The notes: generated from the letters alone by a model not told the origin. 64,000 bases of DNA from Marinisporobacter sp. (GCA_025210395.1 JAOARV010000048.1:62001-126000), one strand, 5' to 3'; shown: positions 17,526 through 26,260, counted from the first letter of the stretch. Program-made: numbers and translations.

Positions 17526-17602
17526 CTGGACCTAAATAAGGAGGCTATAGTTTTCTGACTGATAGATGAAAATTTTACAGCAAATAAAGGAGGTCATGTA
17601 AA

Positions 17603-19117
17603 ATGATGCGTTCAATGTTTTCAGCAGTATCTGGGCTTAGTGCTCATCAAACGAAGATGGATGTTATTGGAAATAACATTGCAAATGTGAATACGTATGG
17701 ATTTAAAAAGGGAAGAGTTTCTTTTAAAGAAACCTTTAGTCAGACAATGCAAGGAGCATCTGCTCCACAAAATGGTAGAGGGGGTACAAATCCTCAACAA
17801 ATGGGTTTAGGTGTTAGTATAGGGGCAATAGATACGATCCATGATAAAGGAGCACCTGAAAGAACAGGGCTAGCTACAGATTTAATGATCAATGGTGATG
17901 GATTTTTTATTGTATCAGATGATGCCAATTTCTTAAATAGAAGCTATACAAGAGCTGGCAACTTTAAGATTGATGAAGGGGGGAACTTGGTTACGGCAGA
18001 TGGATATCGTGTATTAGGAAATCGAGTAGAGAGTATTGGTGAAGATCCAAAATATAAATCAGAATTAGAAGGTTTAGTGATTTCTAAGGCAATGACTTTT
18101 CCTGCAAAGGTGACTGGATCATCAGGAACATTTACTGCTGCACCATCTAAAACAAGAGATGTTTCTATAGAAGGGAATATTAATGCAGATCAAGGGACAA
18201 AGGCTACAATTACTGCGAAAGATACAGATGGTACAGCAGGCTTATCAAATACTACAGCAAGTGCTGGGGATACATTTAGTGTACCAGCCAGTAAATTAAC
18301 AGCAGGTTCAACAACGGTTACTGTTTATGATGCACTTGGTGGTGCCCATCAAGTGAAATTAACTTTTCGAAGAAAATTTAAAACCGACTTTGAATATGAC
18401 TGGGCTAACGAAAAGTTTACAAAAACAAATTTTGCAGATCCTACAAATAGTTATGGAATAGGGGAGGCTATTGAACCAAACAAATGGGAAATAGCATTTG
18501 AACTTGTGGGAGGAGGAGAACTAGACATAGATCAAACAGGTAAAGCTGTTGTTGATGCAACCTTTACTAACGGTAAAATTGATTTAGGAAAGGTGAATAT
18601 AGAAATAAAAGCGGGTACGACAGCCGGTGCAAAATTTCCTAATGGTGCAGAAACCTTCAATTTCAATTTAGATTTTAAAGATAAAAATGGAAATGCTGGG
18701 CTTACTCAATTTTCAGATGATACGAGTATTACAGCTCATAAGCTAACAGGGTATAAACAAGGAAACTTGGATTCATATACTATTGGTAAGGATGGCGTGA
18801 TTACAGGGTCATTTACAAATGGTATGCACTGTGAAATAGGTAGATTAGCTTTAGCTAAATTTAAAAACCCTGCTGGGCTTTTAAAATCATCAAACAATTT
18901 ATTCATAAATAGTCCAAATTCAGGAGAGCCTATAATCGGAAAACCTGGAGCGTCAGGATTTTCAGATTTGACACCAGGATCTCTAGAAATGTCAAATGTA
19001 GATTTGGCGCAAGAGTTTACGCAGATGATTACAACACAAAGAGGATTTCAGGCAAATTCAAAAGTAATTACAACAACAGATGAAATGCTTCAAGAATTAG
19101 TAAATCTAAAAAGATAA
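17603..19117 (+). CDS. flgE: Flagellar hook protein FlgE
   Basis: A 504-residue hook protein, longer than Bacillus FlgE (about 264) and close to large Clostridia hooks. The N-terminal D0 helix (MRSMFSAVSGLSAHQTKMDV then IGNNIANVNTYGFK) and the C-terminal partner (VDLAQEFTQMITTQRGFQAN, ending TTDEMLQELVNLKR) are typical. Between them lie the D1 domains with GDGFFIV and TRAGNFKIDEGGNL, and variable D2/D3 domains rich in Thr/Ala/Gly (about residues 160-380). A strong ribosome binding site (AAAGGAGG) precedes it, and a perfect GC-rich hairpin lies directly after the stop, consistent with high protein demand. Confidence 0.95.
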   Translation: MMRSMFSAVSGLSAHQTKMDVIGNNIANVNTYGFKKGRVSFKETFSQTMQGASAPQNGRGGTNPQQMGLGVSIGAIDTIHDKGAPERTGLATDLMINGDGFFIVSDDANFLNRSYTRAGNFKIDEGGNLVTADGYRVLGNRVESIGEDPKYKSELEGLVISKAMTFPAKVTGSSGTFTAAPSKTRDVSIEGNINADQGTKATITAKDTDGTAGLSNTTASAGDTFSVPASKLTAGSTTVTVYDALGGAHQVKLTFRRKFKTDFEYDWANEKFTKTNFADPTNSYGIGEAIEPNKWEIAFELVGGGELDIDQTGKAVVDATFTNGKIDLGKVNIEIKAGTTAGAKFPNGAETFNFNLDFKDKNGNAGLTQFSDDTSITAHKLTGYKQGNLDSYTIGKDGVITGSFTNGMHCEIGRLALAKFKNPAGLLKSSNNLFINSPNSGEPIIGKPGASGFSDLTPGSLEMSNVDLAQEFTQMITTQRGFQANSKVITTTDEMLQELVNLKR

Positions 19118-19122
19118 TAATT

Positions 19123-19148
19123 GATTCCGGGCGATTTTGCCCGGAATC
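19123..19148 (+). other. GC-rich hairpin between flgE and flbD, no U-tract
   Basis: A perfect 10-bp stem, GATTCCGGGC (19123-19132) with GCCCGGAATC (19139-19148), closes the 6-base loop GATTTT. It is followed by TAAAGGATGG (the flbD ribosome binding region) rather than a U-run, so it is not a standard terminator. It is better read as an RNA stabiliser or processing point at the flgE 3' end, or a leaky attenuator. Confidence 0.75.
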
Positions 19149-19163
19149 TAAAGGATGGTTTGT

Positions 19164-19385
19164 ATGATTAAAGTGACAAAATTAAATGGAAAAGAATATG
19201 TCGTAAATAGTGACTTGATTGAATTTATTGAGTCTACACCAGACACGGTTATAACGCTGACAACTGGAAAAAAAATTATTATTCTAGAATCTGTTGACCA
19301 AACGATCAAAAAAATAATAAAATATAAACAGAGCATTTTTTCACAGACCATCATAACCCATAACCCCTTAGGAAATGAGGTGTAG
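19164..19385 (+). CDS. flbD: Flagellar protein FlbD
   Basis: A 73-residue FlbD/SwrD-family protein: IKVTKLNGKEYVVNSDLIEFIESTPDTVITL matches the family pattern (LNGxxxxxNxxLIExIExxPDTxITLxxGKK). In Bacillus the homologue SwrD (YlzI) increases flagellar motor power, acting at the stators; here it directly precedes motA and motB, which fits. ATG 19164 has AAAGG about 9 bases upstream; the in-frame ATG at 19155 is disfavoured. The fold is predicted to be a small beta-rich domain. Confidence 0.9.
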   Translation: MIKVTKLNGKEYVVNSDLIEFIESTPDTVITLTTGKKIIILESVDQTIKKIIKYKQSIFSQTIITHNPLGNEV

Positions 19386-19388
19386 ACA

Positions 19389-20177
19389 TTGGATTTAGCA
19401 ACGGTATTAGGAATAGTTGTAGGAATGGCATTTATTATCGGGGGGATTTTGATTGGTGGAAGTCTCTCAACCTTTGTGGATCCGGCTTCAATAGTAATTG
19501 TTCTTGGGGGAACCATTGCAGGAACATTTGTAACCTATCCAATGAATAAAGTAAAAGAAGCCCTAGTGGTCGTTAAAAAGGCATTTATGACAAAAAATCT
19601 TAAGCCTACAGAAACGATTGACAAGATTATTGATATTGCAAATATTGCAAGAAGAGAAGGTCTGTTAGCCCTAGAAGAAGCAGCAGAAGGTGTTGATGAT
19701 GATTTTCTAAAAAAAGGAGTTATGCTTATTGTTGATGGGACAGATCCAGAGCTTGTTAGAAATATATTAGAGACAGAGCTTTCCTTCTTAGAAGAAAGAC
19801 ATGGAGAAGGAAGAAGTATTTTTGATACGTTAGGAAGTTTAGCACCTGCCTTTGGTATGGTGGGTACATTAATTGGTCTTATCAATATGTTAAAAACATT
19901 AGAGGATCCATCAACTGTAGGACCAAGTATGTCTGTGGCCTTGATAACAACCTTTTATGGAGCTGTACTTGCAAATTTAATTTTTATTCCTATTGCTACA
20001 AAGTTAAAGCTTAGAAGTAGAGAAGAAATACTGATTAAAGAAGTCATGGTAGAAGGACTTTTATCTATACAGGCAGGAGAAAACCCTAGAATAATAGAAG
20101 TAAAACTTAAATCTTTTCTTTCTCCAAAACAAAGAAGTATATCAGAAGATACTAATAAAGAGGGTGTGGGAGCTTAG
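19389..20177 (+). CDS. motA: Flagellar motor stator protein MotA
   Basis: A 262-residue MotA. With MotB it forms the ion-conducting stator that drives FliG. Four membrane spans are visible (about residues 5-25, 33-52, 150-170 and 180-202), with a large cytoplasmic loop between spans 2 and 3 carrying the charged residues that touch FliG. GSLAPAFGMVGTLIGLI is the conserved proline-containing third span. It uses a TTG start with GAGGTG 6 bases upstream. The coding sequence includes a G6 run (19440-19445). motB begins on the next base after its stop. Confidence 0.95.
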   Translation: MDLATVLGIVVGMAFIIGGILIGGSLSTFVDPASIVIVLGGTIAGTFVTYPMNKVKEALVVVKKAFMTKNLKPTETIDKIIDIANIARREGLLALEEAAEGVDDDFLKKGVMLIVDGTDPELVRNILETELSFLEERHGEGRSIFDTLGSLAPAFGMVGTLIGLINMLKTLEDPSTVGPSMSVALITTFYGAVLANLIFIPIATKLKLRSREEILIKEVMVEGLLSIQAGENPRIIEVKLKSFLSPKQRSISEDTNKEGVGA

Positions 20178-20930
20178 ATGGGTAGAAAAAAGAATCAAGA
20201 AGAAGCAAAGGCTGGTTCTCCTGAATGGATGACAACTTTTAGTGATTTGATGACTTTGCTACTATGTTTTTTCGTTTTGCTTTTTTCTTTTTCTTCCATT
20301 GATGCAAAAAAATTTACTGCTGTATTACAGTCATTTCAGGGTTCGTTAGGTGTACTAGAGGGAGGAAAGACTCTTGAAAGTTCACAGTATATTGAAGATG
20401 CACTGAATGACGATAGGTTGACTAAGCAAATAGAAGAAATAGAAGACTTTAAAAAGCTTAAGGAAAAATTAGAAGAATATTTAGACAATAATCAAATGGA
20501 GGAGCAAATATTAGTAGATCTTGAGAAAAGAGGATTATTACTTCGATTTAAAGACAATGTATTATTTGATGCAGCACAAGCAGAGTTAAAGCCTCAAGTA
20601 AAAAATACATTAAACTTTATAGCAGATCTTTTAAAGCAAGAGGAGTTTAGCAGTAAATATATAAGAGTTGAAGGACATACAGATTCTGATAGACTGGTAA
20701 AATCAAAAAAATTTCCAACCAATTGGGAATTATCAGTAACAAGAGCTTCAAATGTAGTAAGATTTTTGATTGAGGGAGCAGGACTTGAGCCTACAAGATT
20801 ATCAGCATCAGGATATAGCAAGTATCATCCTGTTGTACCCAATAGTACAATTGAAAATAAAGCTAAGAATAGAAGGGTAGACATTGTTATACTTCGTTCA
20901 GATTTGGTACAATCTGAGCCATATTACTAA
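20178..20930 (+). CDS. motB: Flagellar motor stator protein MotB
   Basis: A 250-residue MotB. A single membrane span near residues 24-42 carries the essential ion-binding aspartate, Asp23 in FSDLMTLLLCFFVLL. The periplasmic/wall-side OmpA-like domain binds peptidoglycan (VEGHTDSDRL near residue 165, NWELSVTRASNVVRFL near 183, KNRRVDIVI near 235) and anchors the stator. Whether protons or sodium are used cannot be settled from the span alone. It starts at 20178, immediately after the motA stop, so the two are translated together. Confidence 0.95.
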   Translation: MGRKKNQEEAKAGSPEWMTTFSDLMTLLLCFFVLLFSFSSIDAKKFTAVLQSFQGSLGVLEGGKTLESSQYIEDALNDDRLTKQIEEIEDFKKLKEKLEEYLDNNQMEEQILVDLEKRGLLLRFKDNVLFDAAQAELKPQVKNTLNFIADLLKQEEFSSKYIRVEGHTDSDRLVKSKKFPTNWELSVTRASNVVRFLIEGAGLEPTRLSASGYSKYHPVVPNSTIENKAKNRRVDIVILRSDLVQSEPYY

Positions 20931-20954
20931 AATTCTCAGAAGGGGTGTAGGAGA

Positions 20955-21371
20955 ATGACAACAAAAAAAGTGATATTATTTAGTATGATAGGCTTCATTA
21001 TAACAGCAATAGTAGTAGGGATAGCATTTTATATGGTTGCATACAAAAAAACAGATGCAACACCAAAGGAAGTTAAGACCTATACCTATTCTATGGGAGA
21101 ATTATATGCAAATGTAAAGGATAGTAGAAAAATTTTAAAGGTGAATATGGATATAGAAATACTTAATGAAAAATTGAATGAGAGTCTGGATAATAAGCGT
21201 GCTAAAATAACGAATAATGTTTTAGAATTACTAAGAAGTAAGGATGAAACTCAGTTATCTGGAGATAAAGGGCAACAATCTCTTCGGAAAGAAATTTTAA
21301 AATCAATTAAACAGGTCATACCTTCTGATGAAATTTTGGATGTGTACTTTGTTGAATTTATTATCCAATAA
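20955..21371 (+). CDS. fliL: Flagellar basal body-associated protein FliL
   Basis: A 138-residue FliL: a short N-terminus, one membrane span (about residues 7-28), and an extracytoplasmic SPFH/stomatin-like domain ending LDVYFVEFIIQ, the family's C-terminal signature. FliL rings surround the stator and increase torque. It sits between motB and fliM. GAAGGGGTGTAGGAG precedes the start. Confidence 0.92.
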   Translation: MTTKKVILFSMIGFIITAIVVGIAFYMVAYKKTDATPKEVKTYTYSMGELYANVKDSRKILKVNMDIEILNEKLNESLDNKRAKITNNVLELLRSKDETQLSGDKGQQSLRKEILKSIKQVIPSDEILDVYFVEFIIQ

Positions 21372-21385
21372 GGGGGGGACTATAA

Positions 21386-22372
21386 TTGTCTGATGTATTA
21401 TCACAAAGCGAGATAGATGCCCTAATACAAGCTTTGAGCTCTGGGGAAGTAGATGCAAAAGAAATAACTGCCGAGACTCAAGAAGCCAAAGTAAAAAAAT
21501 ATGATTTTAGAAGACCAGATAAGTTTGCAAAGGAACAATTGCGTACACTTCAAATTATTCATGAGAATTTTTCAAGGTTATTAAATACCTTCTTATCTGG
21601 CTATTTGAGAAGTTTGGTGCAAGTTGAAGTGTTAAGCGTAGAACAATTATCTAATCATGAGTTTACTAATTCTATATCAAACCCAGCAATTTTAGGAATT
21701 ATTGATTTTTCTCCATTAGATGGACAAATCATATTAGACATTGCTGCTGATGTTGCATTTGTCATTATTGATAGAATCTTAGGGGGAAGCGGTAAAGCCG
21801 TTGAAGAGAAAAGAAGTTTTACTGAAATTGAGATTTCCTTAATAAGAAAGTTAATTAAGCAAATCATAAAGCTTTTTAAAGAGCCTTGGGAAAATGTAGT
21901 AGAAATTAATCCAAGATTAGAAAAGATAGAAACAAATTCTCAGTTTGCTCAAATTGTTTCACCTAGTGAAACGATTGCACTTATAACATTAAATATTCAA
22001 ATTGGTGATGTAGAAGGAATGGTAAATTTATGTATTCCCCATTTAGTTATCGAACCCATACTATCTAAATTAAACACCAGGTTATGGTTTAATAGTGTAA
22101 ATAAAGAAAGAACTGTTGAAGATGAAGAAATCATTACGCAAAGAGTAGAAAAAACAACAGTTTCAGTTAGAGCTGTTTTGGGAGATACTCACATAACCGT
22201 AAGTGAATTTTTAGATCTTCAGATAGGAGATGTTATTCAATTAGATACTTTTATAAAAGAAGATGTTAAAATATTTGTAGGAGATCAACTTAAGTATTCT
22301 GGGAAACCTGGAACAAAAAAGAAGAAGATGGCTATACAAATAGAAGGTATTGTAGAGAAGGGAGATGAGTAA
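21386..22372 (+). CDS. fliM: Flagellar motor switch protein FliM
   Basis: A 328-residue FliM of the C ring. The N-terminal CheY-P binding peptide is intact (LSQSEIDALIQAL, residues 5-17). The CheC-like middle domain contacts FliG, and the C-terminal SpoA domain (about residues 250-325) packs with FliY. The start codon is TTG 21386, with a run of seven Gs (21372-21378) as the ribosome binding site. Its stop is one base before the preferred fliY start. Length matches Bacillus FliM (332). Confidence 0.96.
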   Translation: MSDVLSQSEIDALIQALSSGEVDAKEITAETQEAKVKKYDFRRPDKFAKEQLRTLQIIHENFSRLLNTFLSGYLRSLVQVEVLSVEQLSNHEFTNSISNPAILGIIDFSPLDGQIILDIAADVAFVIIDRILGGSGKAVEEKRSFTEIEISLIRKLIKQIIKLFKEPWENVVEINPRLEKIETNSQFAQIVSPSETIALITLNIQIGDVEGMVNLCIPHLVIEPILSKLNTRLWFNSVNKERTVEDEEIITQRVEKTTVSVRAVLGDTHITVSEFLDLQIGDVIQLDTFIKEDVKIFVGDQLKYSGKPGTKKKKMAIQIEGIVEKGDE

Positions 22373-22373
22373 A

Positions 22374-23540
22374 ATGGGTGATATGCTTTCTCAAGAGGAG
22401 ATAGATGCTTTGTTGAAAGGAACCTCTACTGTTGCAGATGTTAAAGAAAATAAACCTGATGAAACATTAGATGAAAATGAAACAGATGCTTTGGGAGAAA
22501 TTGGGAATATTAGTATGGGCACTTCAGCAACAACGCTATTTACTCTTTTAGGACAAAAAGTTACGATTACAACACCAAAGGTAACAGTACTGACTATGGA
22601 TGAATTAGCAAAAGAATATATAGTTCCCTTTGTTGTAGTAGAAGTTAAATATAAAGAAGGAATAGAAGGAACAAACCTTTTAGTATTACAAGAAGATGAT
22701 GTAAAAGTCATTACAGATCTTATGATGGGTGGAGCTGGAACAAATGTTTCAGGAGAACTTACTGAACTTCATTTAAGTGCTATTGGTGAAGCTATGAATC
22801 AAATGGTAGGATCATCTTCTACTTCCTTGTCTGAAATGTTTCATAGTAAAATTGATATTCATCCACCAAAAGCTGTTTCTATGAGCTTTGCAAAAGATTT
22901 AGATAGATTAGATTTTGTAGGGTATGAAGATAAAATTGTTAAGATTGCTTTTAGAATGGTAGTAGGAGATTTAATTGATAGTGAAATCATGCAAATACTA
23001 CCTATAGAGTTCGCAAAAGATTTAGTAAAGAACTTGCTTAATGGAAGTTCAACAAATTGTAATGAAGTAAATTATAGTAATGAAAGCAATCAAACCCATA
23101 ATGTGGCTCAGAATATAGAACCGCAAATGAGTAGTATGAATAATCATGTTCAAAATACTGAATATGTAAACAATAACCAGCCGCCACAGGTATCTAGACA
23201 AAATATGACTAGAAGTGAGCCCGTGAATGTACAGCCTGTACAATTCCAATCTTTTGATGATGGTTATTCAAGCGGTGGAAGAGAAAATATTAGCTTGATT
23301 AGAGAGGTACCATTAGAAGTCACAGTAGAATTAGGAAGAACAAGCAAGAAAATAAGTGAGATATTAGAGTTTTCTCCAGGGACAGTTATAGAACTAGACA
23401 GATTAGTAGGTGAGCCTTTAGACATATTAGTAAATGGACAATTTATGGCTAAGGGGGAAGTGGTTGTAATAGATGAAAATTATGGTATTCGTATAACGGA
23501 TATTCTTAACCCTGCTAAGAAAATAAATAAAATGAAATAA
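22374..23540 (+). CDS. fliY: Flagellar motor switch phosphatase FliY (FliN-type)
   Basis: A 388-residue FliY. It combines an N-terminal CheY-P binding peptide (LSQEEIDALLKG), two CheC-like phosphatase repeats (ETDALGEIGNISMGTSATT near residue 40 and ELHLSAIGEAMNQMVGSS near 135), a low-complexity Asn/Gln linker (about residues 225-300) and a C-terminal SpoA/FliN domain (VTVELGRTSKKISEILEF onward). In Bacillus this protein both builds the C ring and dephosphorylates CheY-P at the switch. ATG 22374 is chosen because AAGGGAG (22358-22364) is 9 bases upstream; the ATG at 22365 abuts that site. Confidence 0.95.
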   Translation: MGDMLSQEEIDALLKGTSTVADVKENKPDETLDENETDALGEIGNISMGTSATTLFTLLGQKVTITTPKVTVLTMDELAKEYIVPFVVVEVKYKEGIEGTNLLVLQEDDVKVITDLMMGGAGTNVSGELTELHLSAIGEAMNQMVGSSSTSLSEMFHSKIDIHPPKAVSMSFAKDLDRLDFVGYEDKIVKIAFRMVVGDLIDSEIMQILPIEFAKDLVKNLLNGSSTNCNEVNYSNESNQTHNVAQNIEPQMSSMNNHVQNTEYVNNNQPPQVSRQNMTRSEPVNVQPVQFQSFDDGYSSGGRENISLIREVPLEVTVELGRTSKKISEILEFSPGTVIELDRLVGEPLDILVNGQFMAKGEVVVIDENYGIRITDILNPAKKINKMK

Positions 23541-23555
23541 AGAGGAGGAAGTATC

Positions 23556-23918
23556 ATGTCAAAAGGAATATTAGTAGTTGATGATGCTGCATTTATGAGA
23601 ATGATGATTAAGGATGTTTTAACAAAATATGGATTTGATGTACTAGGGGAAGCTGAAAATGGCGCAAAAGCAATTGAAAAATATAAAGAGTTAAATCCTG
23701 ATTTAGTCATTATGGATATTACAATGCCTGAAGTAGATGGCATACAAGCAGTCAAAGAAATCAAAAAAGTTAATCCGAATGCTAAAATTGTCATGTGTTC
23801 AGCTATGGGACAACAAGCTATGGTAATTGAAGCTATTCAAGCTGGAGCAGGAGATTTCATTGTAAAACCATTTCAAGCAGATCGAGTTGTTGAAGCAGTA
23901 AAAAAAGTATTAGGCTAA
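23556..23918 (+). CDS. cheY: Chemotaxis response regulator CheY
   Basis: A 120-residue stand-alone receiver domain. The acidic pocket (Asp9, Asp10), the phosphorylated Asp54 in LVIMDITMPEVDG, and the conserved lysine in FIVKPF are all present. CheA phosphorylates it, and CheY-P binds FliM/FliY to change rotation. It lies between fliY and fliO exactly as in Bacillus. The start has GAGGAGG upstream. Confidence 0.96.
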   Translation: MSKGILVVDDAAFMRMMIKDVLTKYGFDVLGEAENGAKAIEKYKELNPDLVIMDITMPEVDGIQAVKEIKKVNPNAKIVMCSAMGQQAMVIEAIQAGAGDFIVKPFQADRVVEAVKKVLG

Positions 23919-23931
23919 TTCGAAAGGGGTA

Positions 23932-24405
23932 ATGATTATTATACCTGATGCAAAATATTTTGGAAGTGTTTTATTTGTCTTTTGTTTTGTAATAATAGCA
24001 GCTTATTATGTAACAAGATTAATTGCTAAAAATGGGACTGTTTTAACTAAAGGGAAAAATATGAAAGTTATTGAAAAAATATCTTTAGGGGTAGATAAAT
24101 CTATCTATTTCATAGGGGTTGGGAAATTTTACTATATTTTAGCTATTTCAAAGCAAAATATCGAATTGATAGATAAAATTAGAGAAGAGGATATAGATAT
24201 GATTTCCCAAAATCGAAAACATGAAAAAATGGATAATAAATTTGATACTTTACTAGATCAATGTTTATATGAAGATGATATCTTCCTCAAAGAACAACCT
24301 GGAAAATTTGAGGGGTCGACAGATACTATGATGAATAAAATAAAGGAAATGAAAAGACGAATACAAGGATTCAAACACTATAAAGATGGGGACGAAATAA
24401 AATGA
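23932..24405 (+). CDS. fliO: Flagellar biosynthetic protein FliO (FliZ)
   Basis: A 157-residue protein with one N-terminal membrane span (about residues 9-30) followed by a small cytoplasmic domain with MKVIEKISLGVDKSIYFIGV and KFYYILAISKQNIELI, the recognisable FliO/FliZ pattern (family members read LGxxKxlylvevgxxxylLg). FliO helps assemble the FliP ring of the export gate. The binding site (AAAGGGG) is only 2 bases from the ATG, so translation may be weak, fitting a low-abundance assembly factor. It overlaps fliP by 4 bases (ATGA). Confidence 0.88.
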   Translation: MIIIPDAKYFGSVLFVFCFVIIAAYYVTRLIAKNGTVLTKGKNMKVIEKISLGVDKSIYFIGVGKFYYILAISKQNIELIDKIREEDIDMISQNRKHEKMDNKFDTLLDQCLYEDDIFLKEQPGKFEGSTDTMMNKIKEMKRRIQGFKHYKDGDEIK

Positions 24406-25175
24406 TTAGAAAAAATTTTAAGAAATTTTTATGGGTGACTGTGTTGATGACAATTGTTGTAGCTCTTTCATTTTCTATATCTTCTGCTCAACCTAAAATA
24501 CCTATTCCTAAAATTGGATTGAGTATAAATGAAGCAAAAAATCCAAAAGAGGTGGCAAATAGTTTAGAAATTCTATTTTTATTAACTATTTTAGCAGTAG
24601 CCCCATCTATTTTAATTATGATGACCTGCTTTACTAGAATTATTATTGTATTATCATTTATACGTAAAGCTATTGCTACTCAAACAACACCACCTAATCA
24701 AGTGCTTATTGGATTAGCTCTTTTTCTTACTTTTTTCATTATGGCACCAATCGGTTCTGAAATTAATGAAAAAGCAATACAGCCTTATATGAATGAAGAG
24801 ATTACAGCTGAAAAAGCTTTAGAGAATGGTATGAAACCTGTTAGAAGCTTTATGTTCAAACAGACTAGAGAAAAAGATCTGGCCCTTTTTATAGATATAT
24901 CTGGTAGTGACCAACCTAAAAAACTTGAAGATGTTCCATCTAAAGCATTAATTCCGGCTTTTATTATTAGTGAATTAAAAACTGGATTCCAAATTGGGTA
25001 TGTACTTTTTATACCGTTTATAGTTATTGATATGGTAGTTGCAAGTACATTGATGTCAATGGGAATGATGATGCTACCACCAGTAATGATTTCTATGCCC
25101 TTTAAAATATTATTATTTATATTAGTGGATGGATGGAATCTTATTATCAAATCTCTTATTATGGGATTTAAGTAG
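24402..25175 (+). CDS. fliP: Flagellar export gate protein FliP
   Basis: A 257-residue FliP with a cleavable-type signal peptide (basic MIRKNFKKF, hydrophobic core, SSAQP near residues 26-30), unusual among export-gate proteins but normal for FliP. Family motifs include MMTCFTRIIIVLSFIRKA and GMMMLPPVMISMPFKILLFI. Five FliP subunits with FliQ and FliR form the export channel. It overlaps fliO by 4 bases. Confidence 0.96.
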   Translation: MIRKNFKKFLWVTVLMTIVVALSFSISSAQPKIPIPKIGLSINEAKNPKEVANSLEILFLLTILAVAPSILIMMTCFTRIIIVLSFIRKAIATQTTPPNQVLIGLALFLTFFIMAPIGSEINEKAIQPYMNEEITAEKALENGMKPVRSFMFKQTREKDLALFIDISGSDQPKKLEDVPSKALIPAFIISELKTGFQIGYVLFIPFIVIDMVVASTLMSMGMMMLPPVMISMPFKILLFILVDGWNLIIKSLIMGFK

Positions 25176-25186
25176 AGGTGTATTAA

Positions 25187-25456
25187 ATGAGTGAGGGGCA
25201 AATTATTGAATTGCTTCAACAAGCCATGTTAAATGTAATCATGTTATCAGCACCCATGCTTGGATTAGGTCTTATTGTTGGTTTAGCAGTGAGTGTGTTT
25301 CAAGCTACTACACAAATACAAGAACAGACCCTTTCGTTTGTACCTAAGATTGTATCGGTGCTTGTGGCAATTATTGTTTTTGGACCATGGATATTAAATA
25401 CTATTGTAGATTATACACAAGACCTATTTATGAATCTAAATAAATTTATACAATAG
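25187..25456 (+). CDS. fliQ: Flagellar export gate protein FliQ
   Basis: An 89-residue FliQ with two membrane hairpin helices (about residues 18-40 and 50-75). Family residues AMLNVIMLSAPMLGLGLIVGL and QATTQIQEQTLSFVPKI are plain. It forms part of the helical FliPQR export pore. Standard length and position between fliP and fliR. Confidence 0.95.
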   Translation: MSEGQIIELLQQAMLNVIMLSAPMLGLGLIVGLAVSVFQATTQIQEQTLSFVPKIVSVLVAIIVFGPWILNTIVDYTQDLFMNLNKFIQ

Positions 25457-25461
25457 ATGGG

Positions 25462-26256
25462 ATGAAGAATGTGAAAATTGTACTTGATCTACTTGAACAT
25501 ATAGACGTTTTATTATTAGTTTTTTCAAGGGTTTTGGGTATTTTTGTTTCAGCACCAGTTTTCAATCATAAGAATGTGCCAAATTATCTGAAGATAGGAT
25601 TTTCTTTTATTATAACCTTGATTCTTTTTCCGGTAATCAAAGTGCCAGAAGATTTAGTGAATGATCATTTTTATTTATTATTCGGATCAAGTATAAAGGA
25701 ACTTTTGACAGGAATAATGATAGGGTTTATTTGTTATTTATTTTATAGTTCTATATATTTAGCAGGGCGTATAATCGATATGCAAATTGGATTTGCAATG
25801 GTTAGCGTAATCAATCCACAAGATGACACACAGGTTCCAATTATGGGAAGCTTACTTTATCTTATGGCTATATTGGTATTTTTATCGACAAATGGGCATC
25901 ATACTTTAATTTATGCCTTAAAATATAGCTTTGATTGTATTCCTTTAGGGGGACTTACTATTAATACTTTTATGATTGATCAATTAATAGGAATAATGAT
26001 TAATACTTTTATTGTTGCATTTAAAATGGGTGCACCTATTTTAGTGTCTATTCTTGTAGCAAATATGTTGTTGGGGATATTAGCAAGAACTATGCCTCAA
26101 ATGAACGTTTTTGTTGTAGGGATGCCTCTAAAAATAATTATTGGACTTAGTATGATTGTTTTAACGATTCCTTTATATGTAGGAGTTTTTGAAAATATTT
26201 TTGAGTATATGTTTGAAAATTTATATGATTTTTTAAACCTTGTATTAAAAGGATGA
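25462..26256 (+). CDS. fliR: Flagellar export gate protein FliR
   Basis: A 264-residue, highly hydrophobic FliR with about six membrane spans. Recognisable segments are FSRVLGIFVSAPVF near residue 20, DMQIGFAMVSVINP near 105 and LGILARTMPQMNVFVVGMPL near 200, the last being the family's best conserved stretch. It is the single-copy component that caps the FliP5-FliQ4-FliR1 channel. Its own binding site is weak (GATGGGATG), suggesting coupling to fliQ 5 bases upstream. Confidence 0.95.
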   Translation: MKNVKIVLDLLEHIDVLLLVFSRVLGIFVSAPVFNHKNVPNYLKIGFSFIITLILFPVIKVPEDLVNDHFYLLFGSSIKELLTGIMIGFICYLFYSSIYLAGRIIDMQIGFAMVSVINPQDDTQVPIMGSLLYLMAILVFLSTNGHHTLIYALKYSFDCIPLGGLTINTFMIDQLIGIMINTFIVAFKMGAPILVSILVANMLLGILARTMPQMNVFVVGMPLKIIIGLSMIVLTIPLYVGVFENIFEYMFENLYDFLNLVLKG

Positions 26257-26260
26257 TAGG

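Noticed and set aside
17566-17601. 11-codon frame directly before flgE as a leader peptide
   Set aside because: The nearest ribosome binding site (17538-17544) is 21 bases away, too far for normal initiation; kept only as a weak observation.
17526-17602. Sigma-D promoter before flgE
   Set aside because: TAAA at 17533 is not followed at about 15 bases by a GCCGATAT-like box.
24785-25222. 145-codon minus-strand frame across fliP/fliQ
   Set aside because: Antisense to conserved fliP and fliQ, with no ribosome binding site or family pattern.
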